Shown here in pieces: positions 47,761 through 58,135 of a DNA stretch of 64,000 bases (the stretch's first letter is position 1; every line of letters begins with the position of its first letter). A program made the position numbers and the translations under genes. Source of the stretch: Nageia nagi (Eukaryota > Pinophyta); assembly GCA_050084985.1 (NCBI GenBank), contig JBITNC010000001.1, forward strand, positions 46,810,001 to 46,874,000, written 5' to 3'. The notes below the pieces were generated by a model. The model saw nothing but the letters and a program-made list of their open reading frames with translations. It searched no databases and was not told the DNA's origin.

Positions 47761-49100
47761 CTTGTATTCTAAATCTTCTCTAAATTTTGTTCAAAGACAT
47801 AGAGTATCATCCAATTGTAAAATGAATAATGTATTGTTTTATCCAATTACTTTCCTTATTTGCATGCTTATTATTCTCAATGATATCAATCATGTGTGTT
47901 GCTTTTGCCATGTTTTCACAGAGAGTTTTTCCTTTGACAAGCTTGGTTGTCTTAACTCAACATCATATTCCATTATCTTTTTAATCCAAACACCTTTACC
48001 TTCATCCAATTATCTTTGGATAATATAATTTCTTACATCTAAGTGAATAGTGTATATGAGGATTTTATTTTGGGATACATAATGCTTAAACTTTTTCAAT
48101 ACTTTCATAATAGAAAACACTTACTTTTCAATAAATGAGTACCCTTATTGATTTGCAATGCTTTTGTTAGCTCCATGAGCATACATAATGAAGTCTTTTG
48201 AGAAATTTGGATTCTTCAATACTAGAGCTTTTTTTATTTCTTTCTTGATGTTATGAAAAGCTTCTTTTTCTTTGGCAGACCAAGAAAATTTAACATCTTT
48301 CTTCAGCATTGCATTAATTAGATAAATAATCTTCGAAAAATTATTAATAAATTTTCTAACAAAATTAATTTGACCAAGGAATGATTGCAGGGCCTTTTTA
48401 TTTTAGGGAAAAGGCAATGCTTCAATGGTTTTGACCCTATCAGGATTAATTATTAACCCTTCTCTAGAAACAATATGACCAAGAAACTTTCCTTGGTTAA
48501 CCATAAAAATGGATTTCTTGGGATTAATGAAAATCTCAAATTGCATGTATTTTTTAAAAATTTGCTTAAGGTGTTCTATATGATCCTTTCTATTTCTAGA
48601 AAATATAGTGATATCATCTAAATAGACCAAAATAATCTTGTTAATTAACTCACCAAAGGCATGGTTCATGGCTTTTTGGAATATGGCCCTAGTACTGGAA
48701 ATACTAAAAGGTATTATTTGAAATGCAAATGTACCCCATTTGGTTGTGAATATAATTTTTTTTTGATCCTCATCCTTTACCCAAATTTAATTGAATCAAC
48801 ATACATTAATAATAGTTTGTAGGATTTGCTCCATAGGAGGGAGAGGATAATTATCCTTTAAGGACACTTGATTCAAATTTCTAAAATCAACATAGAGTTT
48901 GATTTCTCTATTTTTCTTTCTTACTAGGAAAACAATTAGCCACCCATGTAGAGTGCTTAATAGTATAAATTATTTTAGAATTCAAAATATTAAGCAAATC
49001 TTATTTCATTGCTTCCTCTATCCTTGAGTTCACTAACCTTTGCTTCTACCTGTATGGCTTACATCTAGCATGAGTTCAATAGCATGTTGGATCACATATT
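47761..49100 (-). pseudogene. Element A reverse transcriptase and RNase H, decayed
   Basis: The RT palm appears as KHSTWVAN near 49000-48940, DNYPLPPMEQILQTI near 48870-48810 and FTTKWGTFAFQ near 48750-48710. An open stretch at 48669-48403 has LVYLDDITIFSRN (intact YLDD) and INPKKSIFMVNQGKFLGHIV. The Pol RNase H (48320-47900) is contracted, with FSWSAKEKEAFHNIKKEIK and FKHYVSQNKILIYTIHLDV. Its ALVLKNPNFSKDFIMYAHGA stretch lacks a clear catalytic Asp. Confidence 0.87.
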
Positions 49101-49539
49101 TTTCATAAGTTTTCATATCATCATATTTCTATGCAATTACCTTGGAAAACTCTTTTTATATTTGAAGTAGCATTTATTTCTCCTCCTTCATGTATTCTGA
49201 TCATACCTTTATATGTCTTCTAGGTTCAACTTCTAGTTCTACATAACTTTCCTTTTGAATAGTTAGTATTTTAGACTTTTGAATATCTTCCAAATCAAAT
49301 AGTCATTCAAAAGAAATAAAACCTTTTGGATTAACATTATTTATCAATAGTATGACATATGATTCTTAAAATAAATCAAAAAATTTTGTGATACCAAAGG
49401 TATGAGCTACTACCTTATCAATTAAAAAATTTATCATATGTTCATCAAAATCAAAGACTTGCTAAGAATTTGTACTATAATGAATACATGGCCTACATAA
49501 CACTTTGACTCCATACCTTCCTCTTGTATGATGAGTAGG
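49101..49539 (-). other. Linker between extra RNase H and RT of element A
   Basis: Equivalent to 38063-38400 in element C. Fragments such as MLLQI...KEF and VIA-type text are too broken to annotate, and no domain is claimed. Confidence 0.45.
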
Positions 49540-49935
49540 TTAAAAATGAGCTCCTTTACCAACAAGTGCATTAGCAATTTGATTAAACTTTCTAGGAATA
49601 GGAACAAAATTGATAGCTAAGAATAATTCTAACAAATCCCAAGCCCTATTCCTATAAGATTTTAAATAATGATTCCTAGCACTAACCTTATCTTTAACTT
49701 GATTTATAACTAGCTTAGAATTCCCATGGAATATTAGGCATCTTATACCCATACTAATGGCTTTAGAGAGCCCCAAAATGAGAGCTTCATATTTAGCAGC
49801 ATTATTGGTACTATTCCATGTGAATCTAAAAGAAAATATTTTCATATATCCATCAGGTAATTTAAAAACTACACCAACACCACAACCATGTTTGCATCTA
49901 GCTCCATCAAAGTACATTGTCCATACTTCACATTC
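49540..49935 (-). pseudogene. Element A extra RNase H located upstream of RT
   Basis: A 125-codon open stretch. It starts MYFDGARCKHGCGVGVVF (first catalytic Asp kept), then FRFTWNSTNNAAKYEALILG and CLIFHGNSKLVINQVKDKV (Asp to Asn). NHYLKSYRNRAWDLLELF and FVPIPRKFNQIANAL (Asp to Asn) follow. It matches the additional RNase H of Tat elements and the equivalent frame in element C. In the sense order it follows protease (50570-50112) and precedes RT (49100). Confidence 0.9.
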
Positions 49936-50099
49936 TTTTTTAGCTAAGACTAAAATGGCTAAACATTCTCATGTAAACAATAGTTTCCTATGCCAACATT
50001 GGTGACCTAATAGTTAAGGTCATTTACTAAAAGTATCTCTATGGTTAGTAGTGACTCCATGATTGGATCCCTTTCAAAGGTCTCTACTTGTGCATAGTT

Positions 50100-50720
50100 A
50101 TTCATATAGTTCTATTTAGTTAACTTCATTAGATGAACATTTTTGGTACCCTCATTTGGAATTTTGACATATTTGTTCTTGAAGGTAAGTAGGAGATGTG
50201 TGTAATCTAGAGCTAAATAATCTCCTAACTTAGTAGTGAATTCTTTGCACAAGCATATTCCAAATAGAGGTGGAATATCAACTACAATAATATCTTGAAT
50301 TACCCAAATATCAAGGAATGTATTCACAATTATACTAACTCCTTTGACACCACCAATCACATCAACTAGTGAAGAATCTAATTGTATGACTTCATCAATG
50401 CATCGGGTTATATATAATTTATTTCATTTGCAACAACTTTGTGAATGATAATACTAGCAGTTCCAATATCAATCATGCAATTGTTAACAACCCAACCTTC
50501 TAACCTAAGAGATAGATAGAAAGGTGGAGGCCTACTTATACCTATTGAAGCTAGATGAACATCATCAAAATTTGCAAATACCACATTGTTCTCACTAGTC
50601 CTTTTCTTACTATTTTTTAACTTTAAAGCTTCTTGCAAACGATCTATTTGATTAGGTATTCTCAATGCATCAAACATAGTAATCCTAGAGGGTGTTCTTT
50701 TCAATTCTTCCACTATATTA
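50100..50720 (-). pseudogene. Element A protease, decayed
   Basis: The 50713-50408 frame has PPPFYLSLRLEGWVVNNCMI then DIGTASIIIHKVV, where Asp-Ser-Gly reads Asp-Ile-Gly. A second frame (50360-50112) continues with QDIIVVDIPPLFGICLCKEF and LGDYLALDYTHLLL. A frame change near 50390 joins them. The layout is as in element C. Confidence 0.86.
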
Positions 50721-51676
50721 AATGTAATATAAGGGGATCAATTACTTGGATCAGCAAGTAGATGAGATCTAAATTATTGAGTGGACTTCTCTTTTTATTA
50801 TTTAGTTATAAATAGATACCTCACTAGATTAGGCCTCTCATTAGTTGGAACATTATTTTTGGATGGAGTGAGATTTCTTGCAATAGAAACAAGATTACCC
50901 AGGCCTTGTGGAACTTGACTCAGATGACTTGAAATTTGATTTATTGTATAAGGTGGATGAAATATAGGATTCTTAGTTCTCTTAGGATCAAGTAGATCCA
51001 AAGAGGACAATTGAATTAGATGAGTAGCTTGGATCTACTACAATGTTGTTGAAGTAGAGGCTCTAGTTTGTACATAATTCATCTACTCTCTAGCATAACC
51101 TAAAATCCAAAAATTCATCATAGTAACATTTGTAGTAGGGTTTGATGTAAGTTCTATCATTTTATCCAAGTGTAGACCTAACTATTGGTGTTGATAGATT
51201 GCACAAGAGTCTATAAAGTGTGGAGCAAAGAAAGGAGTATACCTAATTGTAATAGTTGGAGCTTCACTTTCTATAAAGCTTGCCATGACAACATTACTAA
51301 TAGTTTTGGGAGTAGGAGAATTCTTTGGTTGATTATTCCTAGGATGGAATATTAGTTGATAATAATTACCGTATCTTCTAAAATTTTAGCTTTGATTATG
51401 CCTTTCTTACAAAATGAGCTTGTTTGTAATATTTTTAATAGTTATCTCCAACTACCTTATCATCTTAACCTCTTATTGGTTTGAACCAGTACTTGTACTT
51501 ATTGATGGAGAAGATGAAAAAGCTTCTACTTAGTTCTAAATGATAGGTTTGGGAGGAGAAGGTGGTAAGCATAACACTCCTAGAGAAGGGATTATTGTAG
51601 GAGATTGATTTGGAGGTAAATTAGGAAATAGAGGCATGATATATCTTGATTGTATTTTTTCAAAGGAAACCAACAT
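50721..51676 (-). pseudogene. Element A Gag, C-terminal part
   Basis: MLVSFEKIQSRYIMPLFPNL near 51670-51610, followed by a Pro-rich stretch (PPNQSP, LCLPPSPPKP), resembles the Gag end in element C (LVEKLPSHMPMPYFPML). 51010-50798 (SSLDLLDPKRTKNPIFH) is unassigned linker. The N-terminal portion continues right of element F at 54074. Confidence 0.72.
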
Positions 51677-51681
51677 GTGTT

Positions 51682-51942
51682 TGTTATGATCCCATAACAT
51701 GTATTAGTAATAGTACTTGTGTTTAATCCCATATGCACTATGCATTGGGTTACTTATGTTGTAAAAACTATTTATAGGGGGTTTTACTATTATTGAAAAA
51801 AAAATGAGTTGAGTTTTATGTGAGAAGTGATTCTCAAGGAGGTTCCCCCCTTGAAGTGGTGCAAGTGATCCATTAGTATAGAATTTGTATATTTTTGTAA
51901 GAGTAAGCCATAATCCGATTATGATCCATTAGGATCATAACT
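51682..51942 (+). repeat. Element F 5' LTR
   Basis: It starts TGTTATGATCC and ends GGATCATAAC plus T, so the ends are inverted repeats of each other. About 28 differences from the right copy by hand. TATTTATAGG near 51770 is a TATA candidate. Confidence 0.94.
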
Positions 51943-51944
51943 TT

Positions 51945-51957
51945 TGGTATAATAGCT
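51945..51957 (+). other. Element F primer-binding site (tRNA-iMet type)
   Basis: TGGTATAATAGCT matches TGGTATCAGAGC with two changes and lies two bases after the LTR, giving the plus orientation. Confidence 0.82.
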
Positions 51958-52840
51958 TTAATTTTGGCTCTTATTTGTAGTTTTATTGTTAATGTGAGTG
52001 GTTTTTATTATTTTTGAGTATTTTGTGTTTTGATTGATTTTGTTAGTTTTGGAAGTTTGGTTGTTTGGACAAATTTGTGCAATGCAAGCCCATTTTATCT
52101 CTTTGGTAGATTTAAGGGGGATCTAGAGGAGAAGCTTGTGAATGAAAGTAGAACTAAGTAGAGAACACATAAGTAATAGTTTCATTGGTAGAATACATAC
52201 TAAGAGGATTCAAGGCTATGCATGGGAATTTCGAAGCAGATCCCACAAAGTAAGTGGCAAGGGTAGATGCATCCAATTTGCAAGAGTGCTTTTGGTTGGA
52301 GGATTTGAAGAAATTGAAGGCTCTTTGAAGAATTTAAAGAGTCAAAAAAATAAAAATGCTCACCATTTATGCATTTGGAGGAATATTTCAAAACCCTTTT
52401 GTGAATTTTTTGTAAATATCATCATCCACATGCAATACAAATTTCAAATTTATTAGAGGTATATTTTGGGATTTATTAGCATTTTAGGGTTTTCACTAAA
52501 TTCATATTTTTGGATGAAATAAATGGAATTGGATTTTGAAATTTTGAGGGAATATTTATATGTATATGAGATGAATTTAGTAAAATATTTATGTCATTTT
52601 GAGTAGTATTGATCAATTGGTGTGTAAATTACTAAAATCTCTATATCAAAAATTATGAAAAAGGGGAAAGTAAATAGTCATATATTTTTCATCTTGATGA
52701 ATTAGCTCCAAATATTTAAAGGGTTTCTAGATATGTGTCTCAAGAATACTTAGAAAAATATTTCAGAATTTTTTAAGCTATATTGGCCATTTTATGTTAA
52801 AAATAGTGAAGCTATCTCAAAAATAGCTTAAAATATAAAG
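51958..52840 (+). other. Element F leader
   Basis: No domain found. A 104-codon open frame at 52142-52456 has no recognised motif and lies in leader position, so I do not call it a gene. Confidence 0.5.
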
Positions 52841-52843
52841 CAA

Positions 52844-53134
52844 GTGAAAAACAAAATGGCTTACATGTATTGTCCTCATCAAACATCCTCAATGAAACAC
52901 TATTACATTAAATTTACCAATTTTTATGATTTCAATATATTTCATGTGGACACAAACAAATATTGCTTCATTCAAGGATTACACAAAGATATTAGGCCTA
53001 AGGTTACCATGTGGAATCCCAAAACTTGGTATGATGCTTATTGTCTTGCCAATCTTATGGAAGACATGCTTGCCTCTCAAAAGAAAGTCATTGTAGCACC
53101 TAAGGAGGAGAATATATATGAGAAGAAATTTTAA
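52844..53134 (+). pseudogene. Element F Gag fragment
   Basis: A 96-codon open frame containing KYCFIQGLHKDIRPKVTMW and AYCLANLMEDMLASQKK. The pattern F-I-x-G-L-x-x-D-I-R...A-x-x-L-A is the C-terminal part of the Retrotrans_gag domain in plant gypsy elements. The N-terminal half and the zinc knuckle are missing. Confidence 0.68.
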
Positions 53135-53639
53135 GATTTTTGAGAATCACTATCCAAACTTGAGGATACATTTATAAATGGATTGACACTTATTTAGGAG
53201 GCATTGGCCAAGGAGGATATTTTTAAGGATTTGATGGAGCATATTGAGGAAACACCTATACATCCTTTTGTAAACTAACCCATTGTTGATGATTTTATTA
53301 AGAATTTAGTGGAGCCAATTTCTTCTAGTCTCATGGAGTAGGTTTTAGAGTGTGAGGATATTCCTTTCACTTATATCACTATGGATGATCTTGGGTCACA
53401 TGCTTTCTTTGAGTACTTACCATAGGACTATTCAACATAGCAATAGCATCATGGTGGCTTCTTTAAGGATTATTCTAGAGCCTTATTTTTGTATCCTCAT
53501 CCTTGACATTAGCATCATCCTTCTTGGAGTGGGTTTTTTATGCATGGATGGCCTCATGTTCAGTTTTGGTACATTGTTGGCTACTATGGCCAAGTTGGAC
53601 TCCTTGGTTCCATCTTATCTTTGTTATTCATGGAAAAAG

Positions 53640-53808
53640 TATATATGTACTTTGTATTTTTGGCAAGCTTTGAGGACAAATCTTATCGAATGGGGTAAGA
53701 CTATTATGACTCCCCTTAGTAGATTAGGTGTGTGATTTGTATTACATTTTATTAGTGTGTGTGGTGTGTAGAAGCTTTGAGGACAAAGCTTTGTTAAGGG
53801 TTTGGTAA
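53640..53808 (+). pseudogene. Element F polyprotein C-terminal tail
   Basis: 53776-53808 reads in frame FEDKALLRVW then stop, immediately before the LTR. Plant gypsy polyproteins often end with L/F-E-D-K-A/V-L-L at exactly this place. A related phrase (TTTGAGGACAAATCTTATCG) occurs about 110 bases earlier, suggesting a small duplication. Confidence 0.65.
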
Positions 53809-54068
53809 TGTTATGATCATATAACATGTATTAGGAATAGTACTTGTGTTTAATCCCATATGCACTATGCATTGGGTTACTTATATTGTAAAAGCTAATT
53901 ATAGGGGGTTTCCCTATTATTGAAAAAAAATTGGTTAAGTTTTATGTGAGAAGTGATTCTCAAGGAGGTGCCCCCCTTGAAGTGGCATAAGCAATCAATT
54001 AGTGTAGAATTTGTATATTTTTGTAAGAGTAATCCATAATCTAATTATGATCTATTGGGATTGTAATA
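53809..54068 (+). repeat. Element F 3' LTR
   Basis: It pairs with 51682-51942, starting TGTTATGATC and ending GGATTGTAATA. GTGTT follows directly. Confidence 0.94.
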
Positions 54069-54073
54069 GTGTT

Positions 54074-54970
54074 CAAAAGTTTTAATTGTTTAGCAAACTT
54101 CTAATAAAGTTTCTTTAAACATGACAATTAGCACATTTAGATCTAGGTGGAAATATTTCCTATAGTATACCAAGGCTTGAGAATTAGTTGGTTTGATCCT
54201 TATTGGAATGGATTTCCAATTTTTCTCAAATATGATATTAAAATTATCTACATAATCATGAGGATATCTTCTTATACATGATATAAGGATAAATAATGTA
54301 CTATCATCACCATCTTTAGTAAATATTTTAATCAAAGCTTGACATAACTCCCCTATGTGTTTATTGATTGATCAATCAAGGTCCTAAACCATTCTGCTAC
54401 TTTTCCTTTGAAATAATGTGACAATAATTTGTTATGATAGTTTTATCCATGATGTCAAAACTTGATGCTAAGTGAGATACATCTTAATAATTCTCAAATG
54501 GAGTTTTTCTTGATCCATCATATTTAGGTAATACTTTAAAGGTTGCTTAGAGATTAATCAAGGAATTAGCAACTACCAATGGATGGTTATTATTCTAAGT
54601 AGGAAAATTTGCAATAGTAGGCTGAGCCATATTTGGATCACTTAGGTTAGGTGAAGAATTTTTTTGTACCAAATCAAATACAACTAATAGTGGAACCATT
54701 CTTAGCGGGATTTATGGAGAGAGATATTAACAAATATTTCACCTATTCTTCCTTTTAGGAAGTGATAACTCTTGAAATATAGGCTATTGGGAAGAACTTT
54801 TGGCACTACTTCTAGTGAATCTATGAATTGGAAGTGTCAAGGTTCATAAAAATGATTGATATAATAGTAGAGTTATCAATAATTTTTAAGAAACCTTATA
54901 AACTTTATAGTTTATAGCCTACCAAACATAGCTATCTAGCCTATTCATGCCAAGATAATCTAGGTTTTAC
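54074..54970 (-). pseudogene. Element A Gag, N-terminal and central part
   Basis: 54335-54090 is open and contains CIRRYPHDYVDNFNIIFEKN, then QALVYYRKYFHLDLNVLIVM. The latter matches QALMYYLRAFPLDLFL in the Gag of element C. Upstream (54970-54340) is decayed. The frame resumes at 51676 after removal of element F. Confidence 0.75.
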
Positions 54971-54973
54971 TTA

Positions 54974-54992
54974 GGTCCCATTCAGCATGCCA
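54974..54992 (-). other. Element A primer-binding site (tRNA-Arg-like)
   Basis: The minus strand reads TGGCATGCTGAATGGGACC, close to the PBS of element C (TGGCATGCCTGATGGGACTC). It lies 16 bases after the LTR end. This supports placing A and C in the same lineage. Confidence 0.72.
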
Positions 54993-55008
54993 AAAATGGA
55001 ATATTTTG

Positions 55009-56888
55009 TAGTTGATCAAAATAATGAAACCTAAGGGTTTGGTTTGGGGATTTCTATACCACTTTGATAATATCAAGTTCCTTTAATGAGCTAAACATGG
55101 TGGGATAATATGCTCATGGGTGTTTCTACTCAATCTTTGAGTTATAGGCCATCTTTTATTTAAGAAAAGGTTAAAAGTAACAAGGAAGAGATAAAAAATC
55201 TAAACTACTAAATAAGGAAATGCAAATAACATCCAAAAAAATTAAACTAATCATCTTGATAATTATTGCATGGGCAATAATCCATAGCCAAGATTGATAA
55301 TAGAATAACTATCTCATTCCTAGGGTCTCACAATTGCAATACACAACCACAACTTTAGATAAAACCTCATACATAATAATCACAAAATGAGATAATAGTT
55401 ACATAATTCAAATGAAACAACATCTTCACATTGCATTATAATATATGAAAGCAATTATTACAATGGGCAACTTTGCTAAAATGTCCAAGCATTTTGAATT
55501 CTAAAAGTCACTATATATAATGTTTTCTTTACAATGGGTGGTTGTCCACCATTAATAGTATATCTATCCCTTTGCCTGAATTTAAATATTTATAATATTT
55601 ATAGAAGATTCTATAATTGTAACTAGTTATGGAGCATGCTCTAGATGTAGTGCTAATTCTTGAAATTTATAAATTTTCAATCTTGTATGTATTCAGCCAT
55701 AATTATTCACTTTTATCTCTTGACCTTGTTCAATCTAGAACTATTTCTAAATTTAAGAGGTATGGTCCTTTGCTTCTATAATTACAATCAATCCCTCTCA
55801 ATAGTAAATGATTTATCAACTCTTTGTAATCATTAAATGGTCCTATATATAGTTCTGATGTTGAATACTCTAAGGGTGAAGGAAAGATGTAGCCTTTCAA
55901 ACCTAAGTTAACTACTACTACCATGTGGAAATGAGTTGTAGTTGATATGTTAATAGAATCCCAGGGGTCATACACCCTTTATTAGGTGTACCTATGTGTT
56001 CACCTCATCTTATAGTCTTTACTCATACTTGGCAAGTATTGCTATACCTTGGCGGATACTATTGGAGTCTAAAAATACTTGTGAAACTTATCACCCATCG
56101 ATTTCCTTCAAAAAGTATGACATTATTGCTCAAAACTGGTGGGATTTATAGAATGGAAAGTTCTATGAACATATTCCTCCATGAAGATTGTTAGGACTAC
56201 CTATTAATGACATATAGAGTCCACTAATTCTTGTTAGGAAGTATGACATCATTGTTGGAATTTTATGGGTCTAATTTTGCTTTAACTTTATGACAATGCT
56301 TGCTACATATTTTAACCAAAAGCTAACACTTACATACAATGGGGCCTAGAAATAAGGCTCAAACTATACTGGACCAAAATATAAGTAACTTGACTCACAA
56401 TAGAGCCCATATTTTACTTAGATAAATACATAAACTCTATACAATATAATACCCAAAAATAACAACCAATTTTTACAAAATAGGAATCTTCATAGAACAT
56501 GACTTATAGACATAACTAGAACATGACTTAGATAAAGTTTTGAAAAATAACATTTGCCTTTGAACAAAATGGTGGTTCTAAGTGACTTTTTACTTACTAA
56601 GACTCGTACTATACCAACATGACCCAAAATTAAAATTGAGCCCTAAGAGAATACACAATACTTTAATATGGAATAAAAACTAAGAATATACAATACAACA
56701 CTTCAAAATTGAACTTTGTACAAATATTTACAACTAAGAAAGAAAGGAAATAAGAAATGGGAATTATAGAAGAAATTTTATTGGAAAGGAAGAATAAATA
56801 AATGAATGGGTTAATATGGAAGGAAGAAAGAATAAATGAATGGATGAATGAATATTAACCTCAATAATGTGATTATGGAAGAATAACA
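55009..56888 (-). repeat. Element A 5' LTR
   Basis: 55009-55919 matches the 3' copy at 16156-17065. 55920-56888 has no partner there but is assigned to the LTR. The sense start TGTTATTCTTCC lies exactly beside the TSD CTAAT at 56889, and the flank continues the LTR of D. A TATA-like site is near 55505-55513. The alternative is a separate 0.97 kb insertion at the LTR tip, which I think less likely. Confidence 0.75.
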
Positions 56889-56911
56889 CTAATGTATTAT
56901 TTATTCTAATA
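56889..56911 (-). repeat. Element D 5' LTR, terminal remnant and TSD of A
   Basis: CTAAT (TSD) is followed by GTATTATTTATTCTAATA, which completes the D LTR begun at 15962. Confidence 0.85.
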
Positions 56912-56964
56912 CCCATTCATCAATGGTGAAATGGGAAAAATAATGTAAAAATGGGTATATTACA
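56912..56964 (-). repeat. Element B 3' LTR, terminal fragment
   Basis: CCCATTCATCAATGGTGAAA and onward corresponds to CCCATTTAACAATAGTGAAA at 61296-61315 of the right LTR. It ends ATATTACA against ACATTATA. Confidence 0.85.
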
Positions 56965-56980
56965 TGCTACCCCTCCCAAA
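56965..56980 (-). other. Element B polypurine tract
   Basis: The minus strand reads TTTGGGAGGGGTAGCA directly before the LTR start TGTAATATACCC. Just upstream, CTTGAGGATAAGAAATTTGG reads LEDKKFG, the usual gypsy polyprotein end. Confidence 0.8.
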
Positions 56981-57640
56981 TTTCTTATCCTCAAGTAATT
57001 TAGAACATCATTAGTTGTAGTAGAGTCTTCATGGTCCTTCTCTTCTTCTTTAATGTTATGTGTCATGAAGAGAATAGAATGAAGAATACTTAAATTTTAG
57101 TTGATCCTTTTAATCAAATACAAGCTTCCTCTTTGGTTCAATCAAATTGTTTATGATAGGTTAATCATCTCTTGATGACACTTGGGGTGTCTGGAGCTAA
57201 ATCTCCTTATGCTACTACCAACTGTAGCTCATGTTTCATCCTTATACCATTGATGATGACCCTTTATCCCTTAAAAGAGAATCTCACTTCTTGGTTTTGG
57301 AAATTTATTTGGACATATCCCAAGGGGTACATCCATTTAACTCCAAGTATGACTTGCTACAAGCCATCTTGAGGAAAGATATGGAATTCATCCTCTAGTA
57401 TGTAGCTTCCCATCTTGATCCTAAGTCTCACTATTTGGTTGCAAATCATGTATTAACCATTTTCATTGGTCACATATATTCCATCCATGACCTTGGTGGG
57501 TAGGTTCTTCCTTGCTAAAAAATTTCTATGAATGAAACTTCATGTTGCTTCATTGTTAGTTATGACAAGTATCTCTTCTCCAGCTACTTATCCTCTTACT
57601 TTTATGAAACTATAGTGAGGAGGTTTTATATCTCCTTCTT
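56981..57640 (-). pseudogene. Element B retropepsin, decayed
   Basis: Minus reading from about 57620 gives VAGEEILVITNNEAT, where the active-site Asp-x-Gly has become Thr-Asn-Asn. It is followed by FIHRNFLARKNLPTKVMDGI, SYILEDEFHIFPQDG and VILGVKWMYPLGYVQINFQN, then QEVRFSFKG. The L-G-V-x-W-L-x-S-L-G and M-x-F-x-x-x-G pattern is the C-terminal half of plant gypsy proteases. No RT follows. The frame runs into the LEDKK tail and the 3' LTR. Confidence 0.8.
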
Positions 57641-58135
57641 AAATCATCTTGATATCCAAAATGATTCTTGAGTAATGTGCATTTTTCCTTGGTTGATTGG
57701 GTACCCAATTCTCCTTGTAATTCTCACTATAGCTTTGAGTCTTCCTCTAGAAATAGACTCATACCCTATTAGGTTTCATGGGTTCCTTGTCACTCCTACA
57801 TTTGAATGGCTTTGAAGATTAACAATTCATTTATCTTTTATAAATATTTGAATTTATTTATCTCAATGATGCATGGTTCTCCCTCTCATCTCTTGTTACC
57901 TTAATGAATTCTCAAAAACTCAATGCCTCCATAATATCTTGTGGAAGAGTTAAATATTCTTAGCATAATTTGAATAGAGATGATGTGAGTGAAGTGGTAT
58001 GATTGGTGTTCACCTTTCTATTCATTTCATCTTCCTTCCTCCTACATATGCATTAGTTTTTTTTTAATCCTTCCTCTATGTTCAATCCTTGTTATAGATA
58101 GCCTCCCAATATGGAATACCTTATCTTAGCATTCA
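57641..58135 (-). pseudogene. Element B Gag-like region, decayed
   Basis: Fragments include NRKVNTNHTTSLTSSLFKLC, LPQDIMEALSF and EFIKVTRDERENHASLR at about 58070-57880. Further on is a KPMKPNRV/GYESISRGRLKAIV stretch with possible remains of a Cys/His motif near 57680. The reading frame changes repeatedly. I infer a Gag or Gag-linker origin from its position before the protease. The family is uncertain. Confidence 0.5.

Larger units (their letters stand above)
51682..54068 (+). mobile_element. Element F: 2.4 kb non-autonomous Ty3/gypsy derivative nested in A Gag
   Basis: The LTRs are 51682-51942 (261 bp) and 53809-54068 (260 bp), with exact TSD GTGTT at 51677-51681 and 54069-54073. A tRNA-iMet PBS follows the left LTR. 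The interior (1.87 kb) keeps a Gag fragment and the end of a polyprotein just before the 3' LTR. Protease, RT and integrase are gone. It is a deletion derivative that could move only with enzymes supplied in trans. Confidence 0.94.
16156..56888 (-). mobile_element. Element A: Tat-like Ty3/gypsy retrotransposon nested in the 5' LTR of D
   Basis: The TSD is CTAAT on both sides (16151-16155 and 56889-56893). The LTRs are 55009-56888 (5') and 16156 to about 17065 (3', shortened). The sense order on minus is LTR, PBS, Gag, protease, extra RNase H, RT, RNase H, integrase, extra ORF, LTR. Elements C and F are inserted in it. Own length is about 13 kb. The extra RNase H, tRNA-Arg-like PBS and ORF after integrase point to the Tat lineage. 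The copy is heavily decayed. Confidence 0.88.
10849..56911 (-). mobile_element. Element D: Ty1/copia retrotransposon nested in the 3' LTR of B
   Basis: The LTRs are 10849-11060 (3') and 15962-16155 continued at 56894-56911 (5', split by element A). Both are 212 bp once A and one TSD copy are removed. Minus orientation follows from a G-run polypurine tract at 11061-11070 and a PBS at 15944-15961. The sense order is Gag, protease, integrase, RT remnant, RNase H, the Ty1/copia order. Own length is about 5.3 kb. Probable TSDs are CCAAT (10844-10848) and CCATT (about 56913-56917). All ORFs are decayed. Confidence 0.87.

Noticed and set aside
52142-52456. 104-codon open frame in element F as a gene
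   Set aside because: Leader position, no motif, and an overlapping antisense frame of similar quality.
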